From: Shewanella sp. 1CM18E
GTDB lineage: Bacteria > Pseudomonadota > Gammaproteobacteria > Enterobacterales > Shewanellaceae
Assembly (NCBI RefSeq): GCF_023161665.1
Contig: NZ_JALNTW010000002.1
Location: forward strand, 124,001 to 188,000
Length of the DNA: 64,000 nucleotides
Direction: 5' to 3'
Shown here piece after piece: positions 17,815 to 26,081 of the stretch; position 1 is the first letter of the stretch, and every line of letters starts with the position of its first letter. The position numbers and the translations under genes are program-made. The notes beneath the pieces are model-generated. The model worked only from the letters and a program-made list of their open reading frames with translations. It made no database searches and was not told where the DNA came from.

Positions 17815-18621
17815 ATGAAAATTGTTTCATTTAACATCAATGGACTGCGCGCAAGATTGCACCAATTACAGGCACTAATTGATAGCCATCAGCCTGATAT
17901 TATTGGTCTACAAGAAACCAAAGTGCATGATGAAGCGTTTCCAGTTGCTGATGTTGAAGCTATGGGCTACAAAGTGCATTACCATGGCGGCAAAGCCCAT
18001 TACGGCGTTGCTATGCTATCAAAGGCCGAGCCCGTCAAACTACAAAAAGGTTTTCCAACAGATGAAGACGATGCTCAGCGCCGTATGATTATGGGCACCT
18101 TCACTCAGGAAAACGGCCGTCCACTTACCGTACTTAACGGTTACTTCCCTCAAGGCGATAACATCAGCCACGAAACTAAGTACCCTGCTAAGCGTAAGTT
18201 CTACAAAGATCTTATGCAGTACTTAAATGAACACCATAGTGCAGAGGAAGATATCGCTATTATTGGTGACATCAATATTTCACCAGTTGATCTAGATATT
18301 GGTATTGGTGAGCCAAATGCCAAGCGTTGGTTGAAAACCGGTAAGTGTAGTTTCCAACCTGAAGAGCGTGAATGGCTAAAAACCTTAATGGATTGGGGTT
18401 TAGTCGATACATTCCGCGAGCTTCACCCAACACGCACAGAACGCTATTCGTGGTTTGATTATCGCAGCAAAGGCTTTGATGATAACCGTGGCCTGCGTAT
18501 TGACGTAGTGTTAGCCACTAAATCACTTGCAGAACGTCTTATTGAATCAGATGTAGACTACGATTTACGCGGCATTGAAAAGCCATCTGATCATGCGCCA
18601 ATCTGGAGCACATTTAGCTAG
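17815..18621 (+). CDS. xthA: Exodeoxyribonuclease III
   Basis: XthA is the main AP endonuclease and 3'-5' exonuclease in base excision repair. The 268-residue protein shows the motifs of the family: [23 protein letters not shown] (metal-binding Glu), [17 protein letters not shown] (catalytic Asp/Asn) and GLRIDVVLA, ending [10 protein letters not shown]. The length equals E. coli ExoIII (268). The ATG at 17815 follows AAAAGGA. It is the third gene of the yciB-yciI-xthA run. Confidence 0.96.
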   Translation: MKIVSFNINGLRARLHQLQALIDSHQPDIIGLQETKVHDEAFPVADVEAMGYKVHYHGGKAHYGVAMLSKAEPVKLQKGFPTDEDDAQRRMIMGTFTQENGRPLTVLNGYFPQGDNISHETKYPAKRKFYKDLMQYLNEHHSAEEDIAIIGDINISPVDLDIGIGEPNAKRWLKTGKCSFQPEEREWLKTLMDWGLVDTFRELHPTRTERYSWFDYRSKGFDDNRGLRIDVVLATKSLAERLIESDVDYDLRGIEKPSDHAPIWSTFS

Positions 18622-18685
18622 TTTAATGGCTATAAGTAAGCCTAAAGACCAAACTAAAAGTTAGGCTCTGATTGAGTTTACATAT

Positions 18686-18719
18686 AAAAAAATGCCAGCA
18701 ATATTGCTGGCATTTTTTA
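18686..18719 (+). terminator. Terminator after xthA, probably bidirectional
   Basis: AATGCCAGCAATATTGCTGG continues CATTTTTTAT: a long perfect palindrome between converging xthA and the DUF1097 gene. Confidence 0.88.
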
Positions 18720-18762
18720 TCTGTTCGAGTTGGAGTCGCATTAGCGGCTAAAATATAAATCT

Positions 18763-19254
18763 TTACGACTCTTCAGCAGTTTGCTCTGCAGCAGCGCCTT
18801 GAAGTTTGTTGGTTAAGGTTATCAACTGGCCAGTTAGCAAACTCATGCTGTAACCTAACACTGCCCCTATCAATAACGGCGGAATAATCGCAGCAACATC
18901 ACCGCCCATAGCAAAGGTAATGCAACAACCGATAAATGCACCAGGAATAAATGCCAACTTTTGGTAGCTCGCCTGCAAACACATAGCGGAAGTCGCAATA
19001 GCCGTGAAAATGTAGCCAAATAACGGAGATACAAAGAAGCTACTACCGGAGATAATTAGCCAGCCCCAGAATACACCTGATAAATTGGTGCTCATCGCCA
19101 TAAACATGCCTTTAAGGCCTGAATGCGTTTGAGCAAAAAAAGTGCTACAGCTTAAAAAACCAATCCAAGTCACTAAATGAAGCGCGTCTGCAACCCCCGC
19201 CCAAATACCTGCGAGTAACCCAGCTGATATAGCAATTTGCCAACGATGTTCCAT
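18763..19254 (-). CDS. DUF1097 family membrane protein
   Basis: This 163-residue integral membrane protein resembles the DUF1097 family (YcdZ-like). It has about five hydrophobic spans, starting AISAGLLAGIWAGVADAL and LVTWIGFLSCSTFFA. Small polar residues fill the helices (GALIGCC-type pattern at AFIGCCITFAMGGDV). It ends in a short polar tail. The function of the family is unknown. It is monocistronic and faces xthA. Confidence 0.78.
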   Translation of the reverse strand: MEHRWQIAISAGLLAGIWAGVADALHLVTWIGFLSCSTFFAQTHSGLKGMFMAMSTNLSGVFWGWLIISGSSFFVSPLFGYIFTAIATSAMCLQASYQKLAFIPGAFIGCCITFAMGGDVAAIIPPLLIGAVLGYSMSLLTGQLITLTNKLQGAAAEQTAEES

Positions 19255-19637
19255 AGCTTACCTCTTAACGTATAACTCACGTAACGCTCAACTCACTAAC
19301 TAATGATTCGGGGTCAATTCGATTAGTGAGTTAGATTCAGGCCAGCTAAACTACCTTTTTTATCTGTAAAAAAACACGATCTAGACCTAATTACTGTACT
19401 CAAATGTCGATTTATCGCACAAAAACTTAAATTTTGTAGTAAAAGTACCTACAAATAGCTACTCAGCTATATTAATTATTAACAATACAAGCATTAAAAG
19501 TTTGTTTAGAATAAATGCTCCAGCTCACCCAATCTGTGTATCAAAGAATGCTTGAATGCTGAAAGTAAAAGATCCACCTTCTGAAGAAGGTGGCTTTGAT
19601 ATAACTCCCTAAAAGGGAGCTTTCCAACCCTGCGTTA

Positions 19638-19699
19638 ACAAGACGCCGTAAATATATCCCTATAGGCTCTACTAAATCATCCCTGATTTAGAAGCTTGT
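19638..19699 (+). repeat. Three-way-junction element, copy B
   Basis: The outer stem ACAAG (19638-19642)/CTTGT (19695-19699) encloses TATA-TCCC-TATA (19653-19664), the linker gGCTCt and CTAAATCA-TCCC-TGATTTAG (19672-19691, 8 perfect pairs). Same orientation and spacing as copy A. Confidence 0.7.
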
Positions 19700-19746
19700 A
19701 CCGCACTATTAGCAAAGCTCACGTATCAATTGAGCTTGTAAGCTAT

Positions 19747-19848
19747 GTTTAAATGAACTTATAAGCCGTGTATCGCATGGATGCGATAAGCGAGCCTCCA
19801 TGGACCCTTTTCTTTCAAAAATGTCGGCGTGCTTATAAGTCGTTAAAC
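19747..19848 (-). repeat. Three-way-junction element, copy C
   Basis: The outer arms GTTTAAATGAACTTATAAGC (19747-19766) and GCTTATAAGTCGTTAAAC (19831-19848) are near-perfect inverse complements. They enclose TATCGCAT-gg-ATGCGATA (19771-19788), GAGCC and TCCATGGA (19797-19804). On the minus strand the order is hairpin 1, GGCTC linker, hairpin 2 with a TCC-containing centre, as in copies A, B and D. Confidence 0.65.
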
Positions 19849-19941
19849 ATCGCCTTAACTACGAAATTCCAGTAAACGTACTTCAGGCAAAGCCTAATTG
19901 ATGATAACCACCTACTGAAGTAGGTGGTTTAAGGCTGAAAA

Positions 19942-19970
19942 CAAAAAAGCGCCGGAAGGCGCTTCGTTTT
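19942..19970 (-). terminator. Terminator of gloC
   Basis: On the minus strand AAGCGCC-ttcc-GGCGCTT is followed by TTTTGTTTT. It lies about 75 bp after the gloC stop codon. Confidence 0.8.
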
Positions 19971-20043
19971 TAGGGTGCAGCTATAGGATCTTTTACTTAC
20001 AACTATGGCCTAACAAATATAACTCATTTAAATTGGCTCTTAT

Positions 20044-20688
20044 TTAGCCAAACAGCTGATCGGCTACAAATGGGTTTTGTAAACGCTCATCACCAAAAGT
20101 CGATAACGGACCATGACCAGGAATAAACTGCACATCTTTACCTAAAGGCCATAACTTTTGGGTGATCGAGTCAATTAAATCCTGGTGATTAGATAACGGG
20201 AAATCAGTTCGGCCTATTGAGCCTCTAAATAATACATCCCCTACCCATGCAGTTTTGCTCGACTCTGCAAAAAACACCACATGACCCGGCGTATGACCTG
20301 GGCAATGTATTACCTTCAATACTTGATTACCAACGGTAACCTCATCGCCTTCTTCTAAATACTGAGCAGGCGTAAACGCATCGCAATGCACAAAACCGAA
20401 ATGCTGGCTCTGCTTTGGTAAACTGTCTAACCAGTAGTCATCAGCTTTATGTGGACCAACGATTGGCACATTAAGTTGTGCAGCTAACGCTGCCGCACCA
20501 CCAACATGATCTATATGTCCATGAGTCAGCAATACCTTTTCCACTACCACATTGTTTTTGGCTGCTTCTTCTAAAATACGCTCAATATTTCCACCAGGAT
20601 CGACAACTGCCGCTTTCATGGTTTCTGAACACCAAATTAAACTACAGTTTTGCTGAAATGGGGTAACGGGTATTAACTGATACTTCAT
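20044..20688 (-). CDS. gloC: Glyoxalase II-like metallo-hydrolase GloC (YcbL)
   Basis: GloC hydrolyses S-lactoylglutathione in methylglyoxal detoxification. From the ATG at 20688 (MKYQLIPVTPF, 214 residues) the protein is a single metallo-beta-lactamase domain. It has LTHGHIDHVGG (metal ligands His56, His58, Asp60, His61), CPGHTPGH, a WVGDVLFRGSIGRTD segment and a final IPGHGP. This short form without the C-terminal helical domain of GloB is typical of YcbL. An upstream in-frame extension to 20754 has no support. Confidence 0.9.
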   Translation of the reverse strand: MKYQLIPVTPFQQNCSLIWCSETMKAAVVDPGGNIERILEEAAKNNVVVEKVLLTHGHIDHVGGAAALAAQLNVPIVGPHKADDYWLDSLPKQSQHFGFVHCDAFTPAQYLEEGDEVTVGNQVLKVIHCPGHTPGHVVFFAESSKTAWVGDVLFRGSIGRTDFPLSNHQDLIDSITQKLWPLGKDVQFIPGHGPLSTFGDERLQNPFVADQLFG

Positions 20689-20990
20689 CGATAAACACCT
20701 AAGGCTCTTTTCGCTGTGAATGGCTAAAGGGTACGTTATGTTGGCCAATTCCACTATCTATTATTAGGATAATTTGCCCCATAGCTCACAAAAACTGCAT
20801 TATATTTTTTACTCTGCACTCGTCGCTTTGTGGCAATTTGTTTCCATTTACATAATCCTGATTAATGCCTCATATTTGGTATACAATCAACGCAACCAGC
20901 ACAATAGCTTGATGATTTTATCCAGTACGATTAATCGCCTACTCCATCACGCAGTGCTCACTTACTAGCGCATTTAAAAAGGTCGAAACC
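20689..20990. other. Divergent promoter region
   Basis: AT-rich and free of supported genes. It must carry promoters for gloC (minus) and the S33 peptidase gene (plus). Confidence 0.5.
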
Positions 20991-22292
20991 ATGAACTCAA
21001 CTTGTTCAGCTCAACTTACTTTCGCAGGTATGGTTGCCCGTAAGCATTATTTCAGTTTACCTCTAGACTACCAACGCCCTGATGGCGAGAAAATCAGCGT
21101 ATTTGCACGAGAAATATCGAGTCCAGAAAATAGCGCTAAGTCATTACCTTTTATTGTTTTTTTTCAAGGTGGCCCAGGTTTCGGTGCTGTGCGCCCTGCC
21201 GCTAATGGTGGTTGGATAAAACGCGCACTTAAAGAATATCGCGTGCTTTTACTCGACCAACGAGGTACAGGTTTATCCACTCCTGTTAACTATGCCAGCT
21301 TGTCGCATCTTACCAGCAACGAGCAGAGTCAGTATCTAAGCCACTTTCGTGCAGATAACATCATTCGTGATGCAGAAGCCATTCGTCAGCAACTGACGGA
21401 CAACCAAAAATGGACTATTCTTGGGCAAAGCTTTGGTGGTTTTTGTGTCTTAAAATACTTAAATGATGCGCCAGAGGGGCTAGCTGAAGCCTATATTACC
21501 GGCGGTATTCCGTCGCTAACACGCAGTGCCGATGAAGTTTACCAAGCAACTTACAAACGCGTATTAGCCAAAAACCATGACTTTTTTACCCGCTTTACCG
21601 ATGCACAATGCTTAATTAAAGCCCTCGCTAACCATATCGAAAACAACCAAGTGTTGTTAGCAACAGGTGAGCGTTTAACCGTTGAAATGCTGCAACTACT
21701 GGGCATTAATATTGGTATGGAGCAAGGACCTGAAAGCGTTTACTACTTATTGGAGCAAGCGTTAATTGATACGCCATCCGGCACTCAAGTTAATCCGCTA
21801 TTTTTGGCACACTTCTGTCAATTATTGGATTTCAATACCAATCCAATTTTTGCCTTGTTACATGAATCTATCTACTGCCAGCAAACCCATTCAAATTGGG
21901 CTGCGCACCGAGTAAGACAAACATACTCGGAGTTCAACTACAGCAGCGAAAAGCCGTTTCTATTTACTGGCGAAATGGTCTACCCGTGGTTTTTTGAGCA
22001 ATTTGGTAACCTTAAGCCGCTTAAACAGGCCGCTGAGGATTTAGCCCAAAAATCAGACTGGCCAATGCTATACAACCTAGAGACCTTGGCTAATAACCAA
22101 GTGCCTGTGAGTGCAGCTATTTACAGTGAAGATATGTTTGTAGAAATGCAATATAGCCTCGAAACTGCAGCCCGAGTTGGCAACTTAAAATACTGGGTAA
22201 CCTCTGAGTATGAACACAACGGAATTCGTATGGATGGCGAGCATATTCTAGATAGATTAATTGGAATTAATCGTGGGGAAAAGCTGCGTTAA
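20991..22292 (+). CDS. Alpha/beta hydrolase of the proline iminopeptidase family (S33)
   Basis: This 433-residue cytosolic hydrolase has the S33 hallmarks. QGGPGFG (residues 59-65) is the oxyanion segment. DQRGTGLSTP (89-98) follows. Ser147 in LGQSFGG is the nucleophile. A late EYEHNGIRMDGEH contains the likely catalytic His. Homologues remove N-terminal proline or other residues from peptides. Its length fits the larger 'prolyl aminopeptidase' group found in Shewanella. The ATG follows AAAAGG. It is monocistronic with a strong terminator. Confidence 0.87.
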   Translation: MNSTCSAQLTFAGMVARKHYFSLPLDYQRPDGEKISVFAREISSPENSAKSLPFIVFFQGGPGFGAVRPAANGGWIKRALKEYRVLLLDQRGTGLSTPVNYASLSHLTSNEQSQYLSHFRADNIIRDAEAIRQQLTDNQKWTILGQSFGGFCVLKYLNDAPEGLAEAYITGGIPSLTRSADEVYQATYKRVLAKNHDFFTRFTDAQCLIKALANHIENNQVLLATGERLTVEMLQLLGINIGMEQGPESVYYLLEQALIDTPSGTQVNPLFLAHFCQLLDFNTNPIFALLHESIYCQQTHSNWAAHRVRQTYSEFNYSSEKPFLFTGEMVYPWFFEQFGNLKPLKQAAEDLAQKSDWPMLYNLETLANNQVPVSAAIYSEDMFVEMQYSLETAARVGNLKYWVTSEYEHNGIRMDGEHILDRLIGINRGEKLR

Positions 22293-22352
22293 TTAATAAA
22301 GGCTTAAGCTTAATACGACATTATGTAATCTGTTCCTCACCTGTATCACTTT

Positions 22353-22383
22353 AGCAAGTCTTAACCAAGACTTGCTTTTTTTT
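22353..22383 (+). terminator. Terminator of the S33 peptidase gene
   Basis: AGCAAGTCTT-aacc-AAGACTTGCT followed by TTTTTTT: a 10-bp perfect stem with a strong T-tract. Confidence 0.92.
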
Positions 22384-22522
22384 GTGTTAAAATTACAGCG
22401 AGTTTTTTACTACGCATATGACGCCCCCATCCGTGCTCCCACATTGGCAATTTTGCATTTCACGATTCATACTTTGAAGACGAAAAAATCGACCAATCAG
22501 TAAAGCAAATAACGGAGCCATT

Positions 22523-22717
22523 ATGAACAGTGATAAGCTCGATACATTATCAGCCGAAGTGCTCGTTGGTATTGCAAACGAACACCTACGTTTAAATTGT
22601 AAAGACCAACAGGCGCTGTTTTATGACTTAGATATTGATAGCAAGTTACTTGAACAAAAGCTCGCTGCCAGCGGATTTGAGTATGACCCAGTGTGTAATC
22701 AATACAAAACTCGATAA
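22523..22717 (+). CDS. DUF4250 family small protein
   Basis: This 64-residue protein matches the pattern of DUF4250: LVGIANEHLRLNCKDQQALF, then DLDIDSKLLEQKLAASGFEY and a final NQYKTR. The family has no known function. The arrangement of a helix with 'N..LR', a 'DID' turn and 'GF.Y....NQ' is typical. The ATG follows GGAGCC with good spacing. It is probably cytoplasmic and transcribed alone. Confidence 0.8.
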   Translation: MNSDKLDTLSAEVLVGIANEHLRLNCKDQQALFYDLDIDSKLLEQKLAASGFEYDPVCNQYKTR

Positions 22718-22967
22718 TTAGCGATAGATAAGGTTAACAACTCATCGCCAACAAAAACCTCCATAGTGGCTACACCATAAGTATTCGCCACCTCCTGCTA
22801 CATAATCATGACGCCAAACTTACTCGAATATCCACTAATAAACGGGTTTTTAGCGAGTACATTTGCTAGAATCCGTGCTAATTTTTGGCAGCCATATGAC
22901 TGCCTCACTCAGAGCCACCAAAGCAACGTGGTATTGAGTCCCAAAGTTTTACTATTTAAGGCAGGCT

Positions 22968-24896
22968 ATGACCGTTCTTTTAATGACTCCACCTATGACC
23001 CAGCTGAATACGCCCTATCCGGCAACAGCGTATTTAACGGGATTCTTACGCTCTCGTGGCTATGAGGCGGTGCAACGTGATCCTGCAATTGAACTCTTTC
23101 TTGAGATGATGACAGCGCCGGCACTTGAGGTTATTCGCCAGCATGTAGAGCAAAACTTTGAGCATTTTGAAGATAATGAACTGCCTGATGCGATTTTTAA
23201 TTTTTTAGCCGAATTTGACCGTTACCATCTCACGGTAGAGCCTGCTATTCGTTTTTTACAAGGTAAAGACCCAAGTCTTGCCATGCGTATCAACTCGCGT
23301 CGTTTTTTACCTGAAGGACCAGCATTTGACACCATAGCGCAAATGGAAGCTGTATCCGGTGATGTGCTACAAGCTGCTTTTGGTAACCTTGGGGTACAAG
23401 ATAAAGCAAAATATTTAGCAACCTTATTTATTAATGACCTTTCAACGGTTATTACCCAAGGCGTTGATCCCTACTTTGAAGTCAGTCGTTATGGCGAGCA
23501 GTTAGCTGCGGCGAACCCAAGCTTTGATAACCTCTATGACACCTTGATGGATGAGCCAAGTTTTAGCTCGGAGATCTTGGAGCAGTTGGTTGAGCAATAC
23601 CTTGAAGAAACCCAACCTAGCGTAGTGGCATTAACCGTGCCGTTCCCCGGTAATATGCTAGGAGCGCTACGAATTGCGCAAACTTGTAAAGCCATCAACC
23701 CTGAGATCCCAATTGTTATGGGCGGCGGTTTTATCAATACCGAGCTTCGTGCCTTAAAAGATCCACGTGTATTTGAGTTTGTTGATTTTATCTGTCTCGA
23801 TGATGGAGAGCGGCCTTTTATTACCTTGTTAGAGTACTTTCAAGGTCAACGTGAAGTCGACGACTTGGTTCGTACTTACTTCCTCGCAGAAGATGAAAAT
23901 GGCGAAGCCTACGTTCACTTTAATGAAAATGCTGAGCTACACGATATTCCTCAATCGGATGTTGGTGCGCCGGTTTATGATGGCTTACCGCTAGATGAAT
24001 ACCTCTCTTTGTGTGAAATGCTCAATCCAATGCACCGTATATGGAGCGATGGCCGCTGGAACAAATTAACCATCGCCCATGGCTGCTACTGGCGAAAATG
24101 CAGCTTTTGCGATGTAAGCCTCGATTATATCGACCGTTTTGACTCCGCGAGTGCAGATGTGTTGGTAGACAGAATTGAGCAACTCATCGAAGAAACCGGT
24201 GAGACAGGCTTCCATTTTGTTGATGAAGCATTACCGCCCAAGCTGTTATTTACCATGGCAAAAAGACTTATCGAGCGAGGAGTGGTGATCAGTTGGTGGG
24301 GTAATATTCGTTTTGAGCGCACCTTTAGCAAAGCCCGTTGCCAATTGTTAGCTGATTCTGGTTGTATCGCTGTCAGTGGTGGCCTTGAAGTTGCCTCAGA
24401 TCGCTTACTAAAACTGATGAAAAAAGGCGTCAGTGTTGAGCGTGTGGCGCAAGTGACCAAAGCCTTTAGTGATGCTGGTATTTTGGTGCATGCTTACTTA
24501 ATGTATGGTTTCCCAACACAAACCGAGCAAGAAACTGTCGATTCATTAGAGATGGTGCGTCAAATGATGCAGCAAGGTTGCTTCCAATCAGCATACTGGC
24601 ATCGTTTTGTGGCTACCGTACACAGCCCGATAGGCATCAACCCAGAACAATTTGGTATCACCCTTGAAGAGCGACCAGAGATCTTATTTGCTGAAAACGA
24701 TGTTAACTTTACCGATCCGACAGGCACTGACCATGAAATGCTCGGTGAAGGCCTGCGTAAAGCGATTTACAACTATATGCATGGCATCGGCTTTGAGCAG
24801 CCAATGAGCTTTTGGTTTAACCAAAAAGTGACGCCAACAAAGATGAACAAAGACCTGATTTCAAGAGCCATAACTAACTTAATTGAAAGTGATTAA
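22968..24896 (+). CDS. B12-binding-domain radical SAM protein
   Basis: The 642-residue protein has an N-terminal region with a cobalamin-binding-type fold (TPPMTQLNTPYPATAYLTGF; PFPGNMLGALRIAQTCK; PIVMGGGFINTELR) and a radical SAM domain from about residue 365. The cluster cysteines lie in HGCYWRKCSFCD (Cys373, Cys378, Cys381). The spacing is CX4CX2C, not the usual CX3CX2C. A GNIRFERTF strand and an AYLMYGFPTQTEQE motif complete the barrel. Such enzymes often methylate or rearrange unactivated carbons. No cluster partner is seen, so the substrate is unknown. The start follows GGCAGG. Confidence 0.87.
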   Translation: MTVLLMTPPMTQLNTPYPATAYLTGFLRSRGYEAVQRDPAIELFLEMMTAPALEVIRQHVEQNFEHFEDNELPDAIFNFLAEFDRYHLTVEPAIRFLQGKDPSLAMRINSRRFLPEGPAFDTIAQMEAVSGDVLQAAFGNLGVQDKAKYLATLFINDLSTVITQGVDPYFEVSRYGEQLAAANPSFDNLYDTLMDEPSFSSEILEQLVEQYLEETQPSVVALTVPFPGNMLGALRIAQTCKAINPEIPIVMGGGFINTELRALKDPRVFEFVDFICLDDGERPFITLLEYFQGQREVDDLVRTYFLAEDENGEAYVHFNENAELHDIPQSDVGAPVYDGLPLDEYLSLCEMLNPMHRIWSDGRWNKLTIAHGCYWRKCSFCDVSLDYIDRFDSASADVLVDRIEQLIEETGETGFHFVDEALPPKLLFTMAKRLIERGVVISWWGNIRFERTFSKARCQLLADSGCIAVSGGLEVASDRLLKLMKKGVSVERVAQVTKAFSDAGILVHAYLMYGFPTQTEQETVDSLEMVRQMMQQGCFQSAYWHRFVATVHSPIGINPEQFGITLEERPEILFAENDVNFTDPTGTDHEMLGEGLRKAIYNYMHGIGFEQPMSFWFNQKVTPTKMNKDLISRAITNLIESD

Positions 24897-24949
24897 CTTA
24901 GAACTGACTAACTTAAAACAGATGAACTTAGTTCTGGTGCAATGACCCA

Positions 24950-25384
24950 CTACGAGCCACTATTTATAGTGGCTTGTTTATTATCGATCAGCTTAAACAC
25001 TGCATATATCATTACAATAGCAATTGCGTTAATAAGCGTAGGCAGCGATTTTGAAAGCTCATACAGATTTGCAAAATCAATTGGTAAACCATTCATCGAT
25101 ATCACCAGCAGCGATAGAGGTAATTGCATTAAGATAATTGCCAACCAATTAAATGGAAATTGGCTTAATAGTCGTCGATAAATAAAAACCATCGTCCCTG
25201 AGATCAAAAGCGTAATAGCACTATCTTGCAGTATGACTAGCAACCACTCAGGGCTATTGCTATTTAAGCCCTCCACCGCAATTAAATAACTCAATAGTGG
25301 CGAATAACTCGCAGCAAAGCTATAAGCAACGCTAGATAGGACCACCGCCAACAAGCCTAATACCATAGCTGGTAAATATTTCAT
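24950..25384 (-). CDS. Hypothetical membrane protein, four predicted helices
   Basis: The 144-residue protein has hydrophobic spans at about residues 4-24, 46-68, 79-97 and 112-130, with a short polar tail. The N-terminus MKYLPAMVLGLLAVVLSSVAYSF could be an anchor or an uncleaved signal. I do not recognise the family. It faces the radical SAM gene and lies next to the frameshifted GNAT gene on the same strand. Likely a real integral membrane protein of unknown role. Confidence 0.65.
   Translation of the reverse strand: MKYLPAMVLGLLAVVLSSVAYSFAASYSPLLSYLIAVEGLNSNSPEWLLVILQDSAITLLISGTMVFIYRRLLSQFPFNWLAIILMQLPLSLLVISMNGLPIDFANLYELSKSLPTLINAIAIVMIYAVFKLIDNKQATINSGS
24955..24979. terminator. Palindromic hairpin shared by two converging genes
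   Basis: AGCCACTAT-tt-ATAGTGGCT, followed on the plus strand by TGTTTATT. It lies after the radical SAM gene and within the last codons of the convergent 144-residue membrane protein, so the coding end and terminator stem overlap. Confidence 0.6.
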
Positions 25385-25456
25385 CGCAAATCCTTTGCTT
25401 ATTCAAAATGATACTAAGGAGAATTTAGGCTCAAACCTTAACATAACGAACATGGA

Positions 25457-25889
25457 TTAACCTTGAACCTGCAAATATTTGCGTAAGCCTATGCGGCTAT
25501 GCCCTGCTGGAAAATCATCAAAACGAGTAAACTCCTCAAACCCTAAACGCTGATAAAACTCAGGCGCTTGCCAGCTTTGCGTCCACAGCCATAAACCAGA
25601 CAGTTTTTCGCTCACAGCATAATAGCTCGGCTTGTTGCATCAGTTGTCTTCCCATACCGCTGCCGCGGCAATTATCAGCAACCCACAGTTCATCAATATA
25701 TAACCAATCCCAAAGCAGATCAGCGGTTAAAGCTGCGACAAGATTGCCCTGCTCATCTTGTACAGTCCAATTAAGGCGTTGCTGCTCATATGCTGGTGCC
25801 ATTTTATCTTGAGTATGAGACTCAAAGCCCGCGGTTAACTGCGCTTGTAATTGTGCGGCTAATTGGCCGTTACTAAATTCAATATTCAT
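25457..25889 (-). pseudogene. GNAT acetyltransferase gene with a frameshift
   Basis: From ATG 25889 the frame reads MNIEFSNGQLAAQ, DWLYIDELWVADNCRGSGMG and RQLMQQAELLC, the acetyl-CoA-binding core of a GNAT enzyme. It then passes into a stop at 25560. A second frame continues the expected sequence, LWTQSWQAPEFYQRLGFEEF, to TAA at 25457. The switch lies near 25600-25612, at GGTTTATGG, where one extra T would explain it. The conserved 'FY.rlGFee' end is thus out of frame. Either the gene is inactivated, or this is a sequencing error. Confidence 0.82.
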
Positions 25890-26081
25890 CATTTTAATCT
25901 CTAAATTTAACCGGCTAAATCTACAGGATAAATAGAGCAACTTGTCATTATTATCATCTATTTGTAGGGTTAAACTTATCAATACTTCTTATTTCAATAA
26001 TGGTAAATTATTATTTAACTTATCAGCTTAATTCAATTCTTGTGCATCTTAGTGAATATCAGATCACAGTAAGGCCTTAAC

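Larger units (their letters stand above)
19574..19927. repeat. Segment bounded by matching hairpins, possible non-autonomous element
   Basis: CCACCTTC-TGAA-GAAGGTGG (19574-19593) and CCACCTAC-TGAA-GTAGGTGG (19908-19927) are perfect 8-bp stems with the same TGAA loop. One pair is swapped (T-A to A-T) with pairing kept. A third palindrome, CTCCCT-aaa-AGGGAG, lies at 19605-19619. Subterminal hairpins at both ends, no terminal inverted repeats and no ORF would fit an IS200/IS605-derived element without transposase, but this is inference. Confidence 0.5.
19255..20043. other. Long non-coding stretch rich in palindromes
   Basis: No gene is supported in this 0.8 kb. It contains a segment bounded by two near-identical hairpins (19574-19927) that holds copies B and C of the three-way-junction element, and the gloC terminator. 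Confidence 0.6.

Noticed and set aside
22808..23065. 85-codon plus-strand frame before and overlapping the radical SAM gene
   Set aside because: Overlaps the real start in another frame and has no family resemblance or ribosome site.
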